A stretch of DNA of 43,470 nt from Desulfarculaceae bacterium (GCA_027067385.1 JAMOVV010000081.1:1-43470), one strand, 5' to 3'; shown: positions 6,338 through 15,324, counted from the first letter of the stretch. Notes: a model not told the origin generated them from the letters alone. Made by a program: numbers and translations.

Positions 6338-8401
6338 CTACTGGGCCGACTCCACCCGGCAGCGGGCGTCCACCGCCACCGCCCCGCCGGGCCCCACCAG
6401 CAGGGGGTTGATGTCCAGCTCGGCCAGGGCCGGCATCCGGGCCGCCAGCCGCGATACCCGCATGATCACCTCCAGCAGGGCCATGCGGTTGACCGGCGGC
6501 GCGCCCCGAAATCCCTTTAGCAGCGCGGCGGCCCGGATGGCCTCGAGCATGCCGCCGGCCTCCACGTCGTCCACCGGGGCCAGGCGCAGGGCCACGTCGC
6601 CGTAGGCCTCGGCCGCAGTGCCGCCCAGGCCGAAGAGCACTAGCGGCCCAAAGGCCGCGTCGTGCTTGGCCCCCACGATCACCTCCCGGCCGCCGGTGAC
6701 CATGCCCATCACCACCAGCCGATCAACCTCCAGGCGCTCGATCATCTCTTGGGCCGCGGTGCGCACCTCGGCGGCGTCGCACAGGTCCAGGACCACGCCG
6801 CCCTGCTCGGTCTTGTGGCTCATCCGGGAGCCCACCGCCTTGAGGGCCACCGGCCCGCCGAGACGTCCGGCCAGGGAGGCCGCCTCGTCCGGGTCCCTGG
6901 CCACCCCAAAGTCGGCCACCGGAATGCGGGCGGCCAGGAGCAGGTGTAGGGCCTCGGGCAACTCCAGCTCGCCCTGCTCGCGGGCGATATCCACGATGCG
7001 CGACACCTGCGGCCAGTTAATGTCATCGGCGCAGGCGATGGTCTCGTGCGGCTGGTGGCGCAGGCCGGCGCGCTGGTTGGCCGCCAGGGCCAGGACCCCG
7101 TCCTCCGGGGTGTCGAACAGGGGCAGGCCGGTGGTGGGGCGCACCGCCTCCACCTCCTCGGGGTCGGACAACAGGACCATGGCCAGGGGCTTGCCGGCCT
7201 CCTGGCACAGCCGCCGGAGCTGGGCCAAGAACTCCCGGCTGGGCTTGGTCTCCGGGCCGCGGTAGCCGTGGATCACCAGCACCGCGTCCACGTTGTCCAG
7301 GGCCAGGGCGCCCTTGGTGATCTCCAGGTAGAGCTTGAGGTTGAACAGGTCGCCCAGGTCCAGGGGGTTTTGCAGCTTGATCACCGAGGCGCGAAACTCC
7401 CGCTGGATCGGCTCCAGGTAGTCGGCCGGCAGGGCCGGCAGGCTCAGCCCCTGGCGGTGGATTTCATCGGCGGCCACCACCGCGTGCCCGCCGGAGCGCG
7501 ATATCACCGCCACCCGCTTGCCCTGGGCCCGGGGCAGGGTCACCCCCTTGACCACCTGCAGGCACTGGTGAATGCTGCTCACCCGGATGGCCCCGCACTG
7601 GGCCAGGGCGCTGTCCACCACCAGGTCGTCGTTGGCCAGGGCCGCGGTGTGGCTGGCGGCGATGGCCTGGCTGGTGGCGGCGATGTTGGACTTGTGCACG
7701 ATCACCGGCTTGTCAGTGCCGCGGATGAGCTCGAACATGTCGCGGCCGGCCACTATCGACTCCAGGTAGAGCAGGATCACCTCGGTACGCGGGTCATCGA
7801 CGAGGTAGGCCAGCAGGTCCTGTTCGTTGACGTTTTGCTTGTTGCCCACCGCGGCGAAGCGGGCGATGCCCACCATGTCGCTGGTGAGGCGGTTCAGGTA
7901 GGTGAGTCCCACCCCGCCGCTCTGGGCCACGATGGAGACCCCGCCGGGGGTGAGGCCGTGGTTGATGATGGGGAAGGGCACCGCCAGCCCCCGGGCGGTG
8001 GAGATGATGCCGATGCAGTTGGGACCGATGAAGCGGATGCCGTGGCGGGCCGCGGCGTCGTCGAGCTCCTGCTCCAGGGCCCCGCGGCTGGCGTCGAGCT
8101 CGCTGAACCCGCCGGACTCCACGATGACCCGCTTGATGCCCTTTTGGCCGCAGGCCTCCACGATACCCGGCACCGTGGCCGCCGGGGTGAGGACCACCGC
8201 CAGGTCCACCGGGCCGGGCACCTCGCGGATGTCGGTATAGACCGTGCGGCCGTGGTACTGGCCGCCGGTGGGGGAGACCAGGTACACCTCGCCCTGGTAG
8301 TTGAAGGTCTTAAGGTTGGCCACGATGTTTTTGGCCAGGTTGCCGGGCCGGGCCGATACTCCTATGACCGCGACCGACTCCGCCTCGAAAAAGCCTTGCA
8401 T
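6338..8401 (-). CDS. ADP-forming acetate/acyl-CoA ligase, fused alpha-beta
   Basis: A 687-residue ADP-forming acyl-CoA synthetase of the fused type: CoA-binding Rossmann domain (1-125, with AVIGVSARPG), succinyl-CoA-synthetase-like domain (150-300) with the phospho-accepting His251 in ASHTAALA, a ligase domain (about 300-450), then the ATP-grasp beta part (about 465-687) with KTEQGGVVLDL and the ELDINPLLV ending. The family converts acyl-CoA, ADP and phosphate to acid, CoA and ATP, the energy-yielding step of amino-acid fermentation in anaerobes. GAGAGG lies just before ATG. It follows the phosphatase gene by 15 bp and is near iorAB, whose aryl-acetyl-CoA product is a natural substrate. Substrate range cannot be read from sequence. 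Confidence 0.93.
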   Translation of the reverse strand: MQGFFEAESVAVIGVSARPGNLAKNIVANLKTFNYQGEVYLVSPTGGQYHGRTVYTDIREVPGPVDLAVVLTPAATVPGIVEACGQKGIKRVIVESGGFSELDASRGALEQELDDAAARHGIRFIGPNCIGIISTARGLAVPFPIINHGLTPGGVSIVAQSGGVGLTYLNRLTSDMVGIARFAAVGNKQNVNEQDLLAYLVDDPRTEVILLYLESIVAGRDMFELIRGTDKPVIVHKSNIAATSQAIAASHTAALANDDLVVDSALAQCGAIRVSSIHQCLQVVKGVTLPRAQGKRVAVISRSGGHAVVAADEIHRQGLSLPALPADYLEPIQREFRASVIKLQNPLDLGDLFNLKLYLEITKGALALDNVDAVLVIHGYRGPETKPSREFLAQLRRLCQEAGKPLAMVLLSDPEEVEAVRPTTGLPLFDTPEDGVLALAANQRAGLRHQPHETIACADDINWPQVSRIVDIAREQGELELPEALHLLLAARIPVADFGVARDPDEAASLAGRLGGPVALKAVGSRMSHKTEQGGVVLDLCDAAEVRTAAQEMIERLEVDRLVVMGMVTGGREVIVGAKHDAAFGPLVLFGLGGTAAEAYGDVALRLAPVDDVEAGGMLEAIRAAALLKGFRGAPPVNRMALLEVIMRVSRLAARMPALAELDINPLLVGPGGAVAVDARCRVESAQ

Positions 8402-8416
8402 GAGAGCCTCTCAGGA

Positions 8417-9064
8417 TTAACCGGGCAGGTGGTGGAACTTCTTTGGGGGTAGCTGCAGGCAGGTCAACTCGTTGCCGAACACCGCGCCAGTGTCTATGCC
8501 GATGAGGTGCTCGGTGACCATGGGTTCCCGAAACGGGGTGTGTCCGAATATCACCGTGCGGCCAAAGTCGGCCCCGGCCAGGTAAAATTCCTCGCGTATC
8601 CACACCAGGTCCCAGGGGTCTTGCCGCTCCAGCTCCACCCCGGGCCGCAGGCCGGCGTGCACGAAGATGTAGTCATCGGTGACGTAATAGGGCGCCAGGC
8701 CGCGGAAAAACTCCACGTGCTCCTCCGGCAGCTTGGCCAACTCCCGGGGCTCCAGGCCGTAGGAGCGCATGGTGTCGGTCCCGCCGTTCCACAAGAAGGC
8801 GTCCACCCGCACCCCGTCCAGCGCGTCCAGGAGCATGGCCTCGTGGTTGCCCATGAGCAGCACCGTGTCCGGACGCTGGTTTTTCAGCTCTATCAGCTCG
8901 GCCACCACCTGGGCCGAGTGGGGCCCGCGGTCGATGTAGTCGCCCAGGAAGACCAACTGGATACCCGGCGGCAGGCCGGGCAGCAGCTCGTTTACGAGCC
9001 GCAATAGCACCCGGTGCATGCCGTGCAGGTCCCCCACGGCCAGTATGGGCTGGGTGGCTGGCAT
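8417..9064 (-). CDS. PPP-family serine/threonine phosphatase (metallophosphoesterase)
   Basis: A 215-residue calcineurin-like phosphoesterase with the full PPP signature: GDLHG (11-15), GDYIDRG, GNHE, then a metal-binding His in VHAGL and GHTPF. These residues bind a dinuclear metal centre. The closest known groups are bacterial PrpA/PrpE-type protein phosphatases and ApaH-type dinucleotide hydrolases; the sequence alone does not decide between them. ATG at 9064 is chosen because the motif core begins ten residues later; a TTG 20 codons upstream would add a Ser/Asn-rich leader with no ribosome site. It leads the operon with the ADP-forming synthetase. A 180-bp gap separates it from iorB. Confidence 0.88.
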   Translation of the reverse strand: MPATQPILAVGDLHGMHRVLLRLVNELLPGLPPGIQLVFLGDYIDRGPHSAQVVAELIELKNQRPDTVLLMGNHEAMLLDALDGVRVDAFLWNGGTDTMRSYGLEPRELAKLPEEHVEFFRGLAPYYVTDDYIFVHAGLRPGVELERQDPWDLVWIREEFYLAGADFGRTVIFGHTPFREPMVTEHLIGIDTGAVFGNELTCLQLPPKKFHHLPG

Positions 9065-9244
9065 AGGCTGAACTATTTCACTCGGTGAACCGGCTGTCAA
9101 GCTGATTGATGAATCATTATTCAATATTCAGCCCGTGGCCAAGCAAAACCGGCCTCACCGGCGGACGCACGGTAACGGTTAGTCCTACGGTTCGCGGACC
9201 CTGGTGAAGCTGTGCCCCTCCGGCTGGCAGGCGCGCGGGAGCGG

Positions 9245-9823
9245 TTAGGCCGCCTGGGCCGAGTCCTCGGCCAGCTTGACCCCGGTTTTGAGCAGCTTGC
9301 GGTTGGCCCGGCGCCGGGCCGGCGGGCTCATGGCATCCAGGGTGGCGGCCAGGTCGGCCAGGGACATGGGCAGCATGCCGGCCTGGGCTGCGGCGGCCAG
9401 CATGACCACGTTTATGCCCTTGGGCGCGCCGGCCTGGGCCGCGGCGCGTCCCGCGTCCACCATGAAGACGCGGCCGCCGTGCTCGGCCAGGGCCTTGCGT
9501 CCCTTGGCCGAGAGGAAGCCAGCGTCCGGGGCGCTCACCACCAGGTCGCCGCCGGGCTTTAGGTAGACCAGGTTGCGGATGGCCTCGCCCGGGTCCAAGG
9601 AGAACAGCAGGTCGGCCGCACCGGCGCGCACCAGGGGACCGCTGAAGTCGCCGGCCTTGACGTGGCTCACCACGCTGCCGCCGCGTTGGGCCATGCCGTG
9701 CACCTCGCTCACCAGGATATTGGGGTAGCGCGCCCGCAGCCCGGCCGAGAGCAGCCGGGTGACGAAGATGACGCCCTGGCCGCCCACCCCGGCCACCAGT
9801 CCTTGGAATCCCGCCGCGCTCAT
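9245..9823 (-). CDS. iorB: Indolepyruvate:ferredoxin oxidoreductase, beta subunit
   Basis: A 192-residue 2-oxoacid:acceptor oxidoreductase gamma-type domain. Typical marks are the N-terminal GVGGQGV loop, SEVHGMAQRGGSVVSHV, and LLFSLDPGEA. It pairs with IorA to oxidise aryl-2-oxo acids (indolepyruvate, phenylpyruvate) to aryl-acetyl-CoA and CO2 with reduction of ferredoxin. Its ATG overlaps the TGA of iorA (ATGA at 9820-9823), which indicates coupled translation and equal production of the two subunits. The length agrees with the family. Confidence 0.93.
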   Translation of the reverse strand: MSAAGFQGLVAGVGGQGVIFVTRLLSAGLRARYPNILVSEVHGMAQRGGSVVSHVKAGDFSGPLVRAGAADLLFSLDPGEAIRNLVYLKPGGDLVVSAPDAGFLSAKGRKALAEHGGRVFMVDAGRAAAQAGAPKGINVVMLAAAAQAGMLPMSLADLAATLDAMSPPARRRANRKLLKTGVKLAEDSAQAA

Positions 9824-11904
9824 GAGATCACCCCCTTGTTCACTATGGCCCCGTGGGCGCAGACGTCCACGCAGAGGCCGCACTGCACGCACCAGGCCGG
9901 GTCGATGGAGATATAGCCCTTGGCGTCCGGCCGCAGGGCGGGGCAGGCGAACCAGGTGGTGCACAGCCCGCAGGCCACGCACCCGCCGGCCGCCTCCAGC
10001 TCCATGGCCCCGGTGGGGCAGGCCTCGGCGCACAGCCGGCAGCCGGAGCATTTTCGTGGGTCCACCCGGTAGCGCTTTTTGCCGGTGCGCTTGATGGCCG
10101 CCTGGGGGCATATCTCCACGCAACGGCGGCAGTCGGCGCACAGGTTGGCCTTGGCGCCGAAGACGGCCTTCACCTTGGCCGCCGGCGGCAACATCTCCAC
10201 CTGGTAACGGGTGGGCACCGCCTCGGCCGGGCGATGGGCCACGCAGGGATGGCGCGCGATGACCACGGCCACGGAGCCGCTCTCCTTGGCCGCGTGGCGC
10301 CGGGCCTTGCTCAGGGCCCGGGTGAGGGCCTTGCCGTTGTAGGGGTCCACCACCTCCACCTGCTGCACCCCGCAGCCCCGGATGAGCATCTCCAGGTCCA
10401 CCACCCGGCCGGGGTGGCCATCGGCGGTGAGGCCCGAGGCCGGGGTGGGCTGCATGCCGGTCATGCCGGTGGTCTCGTTGTCCAGCACCACCAGTACGAA
10501 GCGGGCCCCGTTGTACACCGCGTTGATCAAGCCGGTGGTCCCGGAGTGGTAGAAGGTGGCGTCGCCGATGGTGGCCACCACCGGGGTCTTTTGCTTGTCG
10601 TCGCTGAAGACCCGGGCAAAGGCGGCGGCCATGTTCACCGCCGCGCCCATGTCGTGGCAGGTGTCCACCGTGCCCTGGTTGAGCCCCAGGGTGTAGCAGC
10701 CGATGTCGCTGGGATAGACCCCGCCGGGGAAATTTTTGCGCATGGCGAAAAACACCTGGCGGTGGGGGCAGCCGGGGCACAGGTTGGGACGGCGCAGGGG
10801 CGGCTGGTCCGGGATGGAGATGAGCTTGCCGCCGGGGTTGGGTATCTTGATGCGGACCTCGCCCAGGGCCCGGGTGAGCACCTGGTGCAGGCGATCCGGG
10901 GTGAGCTCGCCGGCCGACGGCACGTGGCCGCTGTAGCGCCCCAGGAGCTTGCGGCGATCCGGGGCCAGCATCTCCAGCACCGGTTCGGTCTCCTCCAGCA
11001 CCAGCACCTTGCGGCAGGAGGCCACCAGGCGGCCCACGTTTTGGCGGGGCAGGGGATAGGGCACCGTGGTCTGCAGGAAGGGCAGGGGACCGTCTTCCAC
11101 CGGCAGGCCCATCTCGGCCAGCAGGTCGCGGGCCAGGGCGGCCGACACCCCCGAGGCCAGGATACCCAGCTTGGCCTTGCCATCGGCCGGGCGGTGCCAC
11201 AGGTTGAGGGTCTTGCGGCCGTCCAGGTAGCCCGCGATCTTATCTAATTTTTTATTCAAGGCCTGGTGCAGGGCCAGGCGCATCTTGGGGATGGCCGCCC
11301 AGCGGAAGGGATTGCGCTGGAAATTGGCCGGCCGCTTATACACCTTGGGCTGGCGCAGCTTGATGTTTTGCCGGGCGTGGCACACCCGCAGCACCGGCCG
11401 GAAGATAACCGGTATCTCAAAGCGCTCCGACAAGGCAAAGGCGTCGGCCATGAGGTTACGGGCCTGGTTGGGGCTGTCGGGGTCAAATACCGGCAGCTTG
11501 GCGAAATGGGCCAGCAGGCGGCTGTCCTGCTCGGTCTGGGAGGAGTGGGGACCGGGGTCGTCGGCGCTGATGATCACCAGGCCGCCGATCACCCCGATGT
11601 AGGCCGAGCTCATCACCGGGTCCAGGGCCACGTTGAGCCCCACCTGCTTCATGGCGCAGGCGGTGCGCTTGCCGCTGTAGGCCGCGGCCAGGGCCGTCTC
11701 CACCGCCACCTTCTCGTTCACCGACCACTCGCAGTAGGGCGGGTCTTTGAGATATGACCCAAAACGCACCACGGCCGGCAGAATCTCCGAACTGGGGGTG
11801 CCGGGATAGGAGGTCATGAACTGCACCCCGGCCTCGATCAGGCCGCGGCCCATGGCTTCGTTGCCCAACAAGATCATCTCTGGCGGCAGCTTGGCTTTCC
11901 TCAC
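9820..11904 (-). CDS. iorA: Indolepyruvate:ferredoxin oxidoreductase, alpha subunit, with extra ferredoxin module
   Basis: A 694-residue thiamine-diphosphate enzyme subunit. The N-terminal pyrimidine-binding domain carries SYPGTPSSEIL. The diphosphate-binding domain has GDATFYHSG…N and LDNETTGMTG. At the C-terminus sixteen cysteines form four [4Fe-4S] motifs. The pair at about 642-682 (CVACGLC…CP, CVQCGLCVDVC) corresponds to the usual IorA ending. A second complete 2x[4Fe-4S] ferredoxin domain (about 589-630: CADCRRCVEICP, CSGCRLCAEACP) is inserted before it, making the protein longer than the roughly 600 residues usual for IorA. The start is GTG at 11904 with AGAGGA six bases upstream. The enzyme is oxygen-sensitive in known cases, consistent with an anaerobe. 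Confidence 0.93.
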   Translation of the reverse strand: MRKAKLPPEMILLGNEAMGRGLIEAGVQFMTSYPGTPSSEILPAVVRFGSYLKDPPYCEWSVNEKVAVETALAAAYSGKRTACAMKQVGLNVALDPVMSSAYIGVIGGLVIISADDPGPHSSQTEQDSRLLAHFAKLPVFDPDSPNQARNLMADAFALSERFEIPVIFRPVLRVCHARQNIKLRQPKVYKRPANFQRNPFRWAAIPKMRLALHQALNKKLDKIAGYLDGRKTLNLWHRPADGKAKLGILASGVSAALARDLLAEMGLPVEDGPLPFLQTTVPYPLPRQNVGRLVASCRKVLVLEETEPVLEMLAPDRRKLLGRYSGHVPSAGELTPDRLHQVLTRALGEVRIKIPNPGGKLISIPDQPPLRRPNLCPGCPHRQVFFAMRKNFPGGVYPSDIGCYTLGLNQGTVDTCHDMGAAVNMAAAFARVFSDDKQKTPVVATIGDATFYHSGTTGLINAVYNGARFVLVVLDNETTGMTGMQPTPASGLTADGHPGRVVDLEMLIRGCGVQQVEVVDPYNGKALTRALSKARRHAAKESGSVAVVIARHPCVAHRPAEAVPTRYQVEMLPPAAKVKAVFGAKANLCADCRRCVEICPQAAIKRTGKKRYRVDPRKCSGCRLCAEACPTGAMELEAAGGCVACGLCTTWFACPALRPDAKGYISIDPAWCVQCGLCVDVCAHGAIVNKGVIS

Positions 11905-12143
11905 CTTGAATCCTCTCGTTATCTTTGGGTTTGTCGCAATTGACAGGCTACCTTTGCCGGCCCCCGTAATGCAACCCCCAAACGGCGATTTTTAGCAAAG
12001 ACTAATGCTATTACCTAGGGCAGCGATTTTTTATTACCAATTTATTAGTTTTATGCTAATTTAAAAAAAGTCGTTACTAGCTATAGTTCAATTGAGAATG
12101 TAGCTCTTTGGTTGTTATTATTTATTAAAATATGGGGGGGACT
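11905..12143. other. AT-rich divergent intergenic region
   Basis: This stretch separates leftward iorA from the rightward lipoprotein and, unlike its GC-rich surroundings, is strongly AT-rich from about 12000 to 12133. It must hold both promoters. No -35/-10 pair is clear enough to place for either direction. No open frame or strong hairpin is visible. Confidence 0.5.
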
Positions 12144-12569
12144 ATGAAAAGATTCCTGTTAATAGCGTTGGTATTGGTTGCAGCCCTTGGCGTGGCTTCG
12201 TGCAATAGCGGCGGCGGAGGCCTGATCGGCCAAATCGCTAGTGGCAGCGGTTACGTGGGCGGCACCTGGTCCGGCACCCTGGTGAGCAGGGGGGCTTACG
12301 GGACCATGAGCCTCACTATAACCATTTCCCAAAACGAATTGGGTGATATAATCGGGACTGCTAAAATCACCGGTAAGTTCAGTGATAGCAAGGGGATCGT
12401 GGCCGGCACTGTCTCCAATGCCAGTGGTCCGGGTGATATAGGCTTCTCCATTTCCTGGGGGACCGGCGACACCATGACCTTTATAGGTACCTACACCGCC
12501 ACCACCATGAAGGGTGCATACTCGTCGCTAACCATCGGCGACGCCGGCTCTTTCTACCTGGCCAAGTAG
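12144..12569 (+). CDS. Small secreted lipoprotein of unknown function
   Basis: A 141-residue predicted lipoprotein. MKRF is followed by a hydrophobic run (LLIALVLVAALG) and a VASC lipobox, giving a lipidated Cys near residue 20. The mature part opens with a Gly/Ser-rich stretch and continues with alternating hydrophobic and Thr/Ser/Gly residues (GGTWSGTLVS, MSLTITISQN, TMTFIGTYTATT), as in a small beta-barrel or beta-sandwich. I recognise no domain family. The start at 12144 is set by a GGGGGG ribosome site; an in-frame ATG four codons earlier lies within that site. It is monocistronic, flanked by an AT-rich promoter region and a strong terminator. Confidence 0.75.
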   Translation: MKRFLLIALVLVAALGVASCNSGGGGLIGQIASGSGYVGGTWSGTLVSRGAYGTMSLTITISQNELGDIIGTAKITGKFSDSKGIVAGTVSNASGPGDIGFSISWGTGDTMTFIGTYTATTMKGAYSSLTIGDAGSFYLAK

Positions 12570-12584
12570 CTACCGGCAAAAGGA

Positions 12585-12616
12585 TTATGGGCGGGTCCCT
12601 AGGGGCCCGCCCATAA
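12585..12616. terminator. Bidirectional hairpin terminator between the lipoprotein and recO
   Basis: A perfect 11-bp stem (TTATGGGCGGG at 12585-12595, CCCGCCCATAA at 12606-12616) closes a 10-nt loop that can itself pair (CCC/GGG). It lies 16 bp after the lipoprotein stop and before the converging recO gene. Short T/A tracts flank it, so it can serve either direction. Confidence 0.7.
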
Positions 12617-12731
12617 CTTTGTACGTCTCGCCCCGGGCCGCCTATGAGGGAAACGGTCGGATAGTTACCGGGCTCTTGCGAGGGCGGCGGACGGACCTTC
12701 TATATTGCAACATCCATCGGCCAAGTATGCA

Positions 12732-13508
12732 TTACGGGATGGCGCGGGCGCGTGAAAGTATGCGCCAGGCCAGGCCGAGTGAGGGCAGGTCGTGGCCGGC
12801 TATGCGGCGCCAGGCCTCGGCCAGGATGGGCAAGGCCTCCAGGCCCAGGCCGGAGGCAAAGCCCAGGCGGGCCAGGGCCCTGAGGTCCAGGGACTGGGCC
12901 GCGGCCAGGCCCTTGACCAGGCCGGGGGAGACCAGGCTGGCCTTGGCCTCGGGCAGGCAGCCGGGGCACAGCAGGCCGCCTTGCAGCCACAGGCGCACCG
13001 GCCCCTGGCCCGCCACCGGCCGGCCGCACTGCAGGCAACGCGACAGTTGCAGGCCAAACCCCATCTCCACCTGCAGGCGGGTGAGAAAGATGGCCAGGGC
13101 GTCGGCCATCTCCCGGGGGCTGCGCGCCGTGGCCAGGCGGGCCAGGGTGAGCAGGGCCAGGCCCAGGGCGGCCGGCTGGGGGTCGTGGGAGGCGGTGGCC
13201 CGGTACAGGAGCTCCATCACCGGGCCGGCGGCCATGAGACGGCGGAAGTCCCGGCGCAGCCCCAGGTGGGGCAGGAGCAGTTCGGCCGCCTCCAGGCGCC
13301 AGAGCTCCGACCAGCGGGTGGGGGCCAAGTGCAGTTGCAGGTGGTGGGCGGTGAGCAGCAGGCCAAAGAAGCGTTTGCGCGAGCGCTTACCGCCCTTGAC
13401 TATGGCGGTGAGCCGGCCCAGGGTGTCGGTGAAAAACTCCACCAGCAGGTCGCTCTCGCCCAGGTTGCGCTGTTTGAGAAGCAGGCCCTGCACCACGCGG
13501 GGAGTCAT
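12732..13508 (-). CDS. recO: DNA repair protein RecO
   Basis: A 258-residue RecO. The N-terminal OB-fold (about 1-80) opens with the family pattern VVQGLLLKQRNLGESDLLVEF read in short pieces, followed by an all-helical domain. A zinc-binding set CLQCG (about 158) and CPGC (about 178) is present, as in most RecO proteins. RecO works with RecF and RecR in loading RecA at single-stranded gaps. Only 3 bp separate it from the upstream mgtE stop, so the two genes are cotranscribed. Confidence 0.92.
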   Translation of the reverse strand: MTPRVVQGLLLKQRNLGESDLLVEFFTDTLGRLTAIVKGGKRSRKRFFGLLLTAHHLQLHLAPTRWSELWRLEAAELLLPHLGLRRDFRRLMAAGPVMELLYRATASHDPQPAALGLALLTLARLATARSPREMADALAIFLTRLQVEMGFGLQLSRCLQCGRPVAGQGPVRLWLQGGLLCPGCLPEAKASLVSPGLVKGLAAAQSLDLRALARLGFASGLGLEALPILAEAWRRIAGHDLPSLGLAWRILSRARAIP

Positions 13509-13511
13509 GGG

Positions 13512-14870
13512 CTAGACCACCAGGTGATGGTAGAAGATCGTGGCGATGGTGAAGTAGATGGTAATAGCCATGATGTCGTTGAAGGTGGTGACAAACGGCC
13601 CGGCGCTCACGGCCGGATCGACCTTTATTTTTTTAAAGGCCGCCGGGGCCAGGGTGCCGATGAGCGAGGCGGCCAGGATGGCCACCAGCATGGATAGTCC
13701 CACCACCGGTCCCAGGGTGGCGTTGCCGTGCCAGAGGTAGGCCACCGATCCGGCCACCGTGCCGCAGGCCAAGCCCATGACCAGGGCCACGCGCAGCTCG
13801 CGGTACACAATGCTCCATAGGTTGGCAAAGGATACCCGGCCCACGGCAAAGCCGCGCACCATGATAGTGGAGGACTGGATGCCCACGTTGCCGCTCATGG
13901 ACATGATCACCGGGATGAAACTGATGAGAAAGATGGCGTCGGTGAGCCGCACCCGGAAGAGCCACAGCAACCAGCCGGTGACCATACCGCCGAAGAGGTT
14001 GGTGAGCAGCCAGGGCAAACGCATACCGGTGACCCGCAGAATACGGCCGCTGTAGATGATATCGTCACCCGAGGAACCCGCCATGCGCAGGAAGTCCTCG
14101 CTGGTCTCTTCCTCCAAAACCTTCATCACGTCGTCACCGGTGATGCGGCCCAACAGGCGGCCTTGCTCGTCCACCACCGGTGCGCTGATGGCGTCGTAGC
14201 GCCGGAAACGGTGGGCTACGTCCTCCTGGTCTTCATCCACCCGGATGACCAGGTCGCAGGGCTCCATGATCTCCCCGGCCTTGGCGTCGGGCCGGGCGGT
14301 GACCAGCTTGGCCAGGGGAAGGACCCCGGCCAGGCGCTGTTGGTTGTCGACCACAAAGATATTTACCAGGTTTTCCACCTCGTCGCCCTTGAGGCGGATG
14401 TGGTCGATTACCTGGCTGACGGTCCAGTCGGTGCGGGCCTGGACCATCTCCATCTGCATGATGCCGCCGGCGGTGTCCTCATCGTATTGCAACAGGGTGC
14501 GCACCTCGGCGCTGTCTTCGGCGTCGATGTTGCGCAGGACCTCACTGGCCTGCTCGGCCGGCAGGTCGGCGATGATGTCCGTGGCTTCGTCGCTGGGAAG
14601 ATCATCAACGATCTCGGTCAGTTTTTCGGTTTGCAGGAAATCCAGCACCTGCTGGCGCGAGTCCTCGCTCAACTCTACGATGACCTCGGCGGCCGTCTTG
14701 GCGTTCAGGGCGTTGAAGAGCAGGACCTTGCTGTCGTCCGGCAGCATCTCCAGCACGTGGGATATCTCGGCCGGGTGCATGTCTTGGAGCAGTTGGGCGG
14801 CCTGGTCCACTTCGCCTTGGGAGACCAGCGCCTTCACCTGGCTCAAAATTTGTTTGTCCCAGGTTGCCAT
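13512..14870 (-). CDS. mgtE: MgtE-type magnesium transporter
   Basis: A 452-residue magnesium channel/transporter. An acidic, superhelical N-terminal domain (about 1-125, HPAEISHVLEMLP) is followed by two CBS domains (about 130-255) that sense cytosolic Mg2+. A connecting helix leads to five membrane segments (about 280-450), with the family signature MSGNVGIQSSTI and the TTFNDIMAI segment near the end. All parts and the length match the family. I looked for an M-box-like Mg2+ riboswitch in the leader and saw no clear one. It is the first gene of an mgtE-recO pair. Confidence 0.94.
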   Translation of the reverse strand: MATWDKQILSQVKALVSQGEVDQAAQLLQDMHPAEISHVLEMLPDDSKVLLFNALNAKTAAEVIVELSEDSRQQVLDFLQTEKLTEIVDDLPSDEATDIIADLPAEQASEVLRNIDAEDSAEVRTLLQYDEDTAGGIMQMEMVQARTDWTVSQVIDHIRLKGDEVENLVNIFVVDNQQRLAGVLPLAKLVTARPDAKAGEIMEPCDLVIRVDEDQEDVAHRFRRYDAISAPVVDEQGRLLGRITGDDVMKVLEEETSEDFLRMAGSSGDDIIYSGRILRVTGMRLPWLLTNLFGGMVTGWLLWLFRVRLTDAIFLISFIPVIMSMSGNVGIQSSTIMVRGFAVGRVSFANLWSIVYRELRVALVMGLACGTVAGSVAYLWHGNATLGPVVGLSMLVAILAASLIGTLAPAAFKKIKVDPAVSAGPFVTTFNDIMAITIYFTIATIFYHHLVV

Positions 14871-15135
14871 GAATTACTACCCCCAAGGTTTGTCGCTATG
14901 GTGACAGGAACGGAGAAGTTTATACCCCGGTGGCGGTAAAAGTCAAACCGTCAATAGGTTATCCAGGGTCGCCGATGGCCGCGGCGCTCCGAGGCCCGGC
15001 GGCGGCGCCCCTGGTCTGTGCTGTGGAATCAGCTATCCGGTGATTTCCCTAAAGTGGCGCGGGAATGCTCCCGTCGCTCCAGGGGAGAGGTGGTGGGCGT
15101 AGTAGGCGCTTGGGCGGGCTCCTGCTCCTTATTGC
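14871..15135. other. Divergent intergenic region between mgtE and rpoH
   Basis: GC-rich spacer holding the leaders of both divergent genes. GGGGG lies about ten bases before the mgtE ATG. No coding frame with a ribosome site and no clear riboswitch or terminator was found. Confidence 0.4.
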
Positions 15136-15164
15136 TTGCCAAACCGCACGCTTGTGGGTATTCT
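15136..15164 (+). promoter_or_regulatory. Sigma-70-like promoter candidate for rpoH
   Basis: TTGCCA (15136-15141) and TATTCT (15159-15164) are separated by exactly 17 bp. This is the best promoter match in the mgtE-rpoH gap. It predicts a leader of about 155 nt before the rpoH ATG, long enough for translational control of the kind known for heat-shock sigma factors, though I see no specific thermosensor structure. Confidence 0.45.
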
Positions 15165-15324
15165 CTAATTAGCGTCCCATGGGGGGAGCGACGCGTTTGC
15201 CCACCGCCGTTGTGCCTGAAAATATACCCATTGCGCCTGATCGCCCCCCGGGGTGACCAGCTAAAGCCAAACCGAGCCGGACGCCGCTGTTACCCGCACC
15301 ACCAACCGAAAATGAAGAAAACAC

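Noticed and set aside
7046..8452. Plus-strand 468-codon frame opposite the ADP-forming synthetase
   Set aside because: Composition typical of an antisense frame in GC-rich DNA, no ribosome site, no family resemblance.
9853..11247. Plus-strand 464-codon frame opposite iorA
   Set aside because: Antisense shadow; iorA has complete motifs on the other strand.
14871..15020. Mg2+ riboswitch upstream of mgtE
   Set aside because: No M-box-like conserved blocks or terminator/antiterminator pair could be seen by eye.
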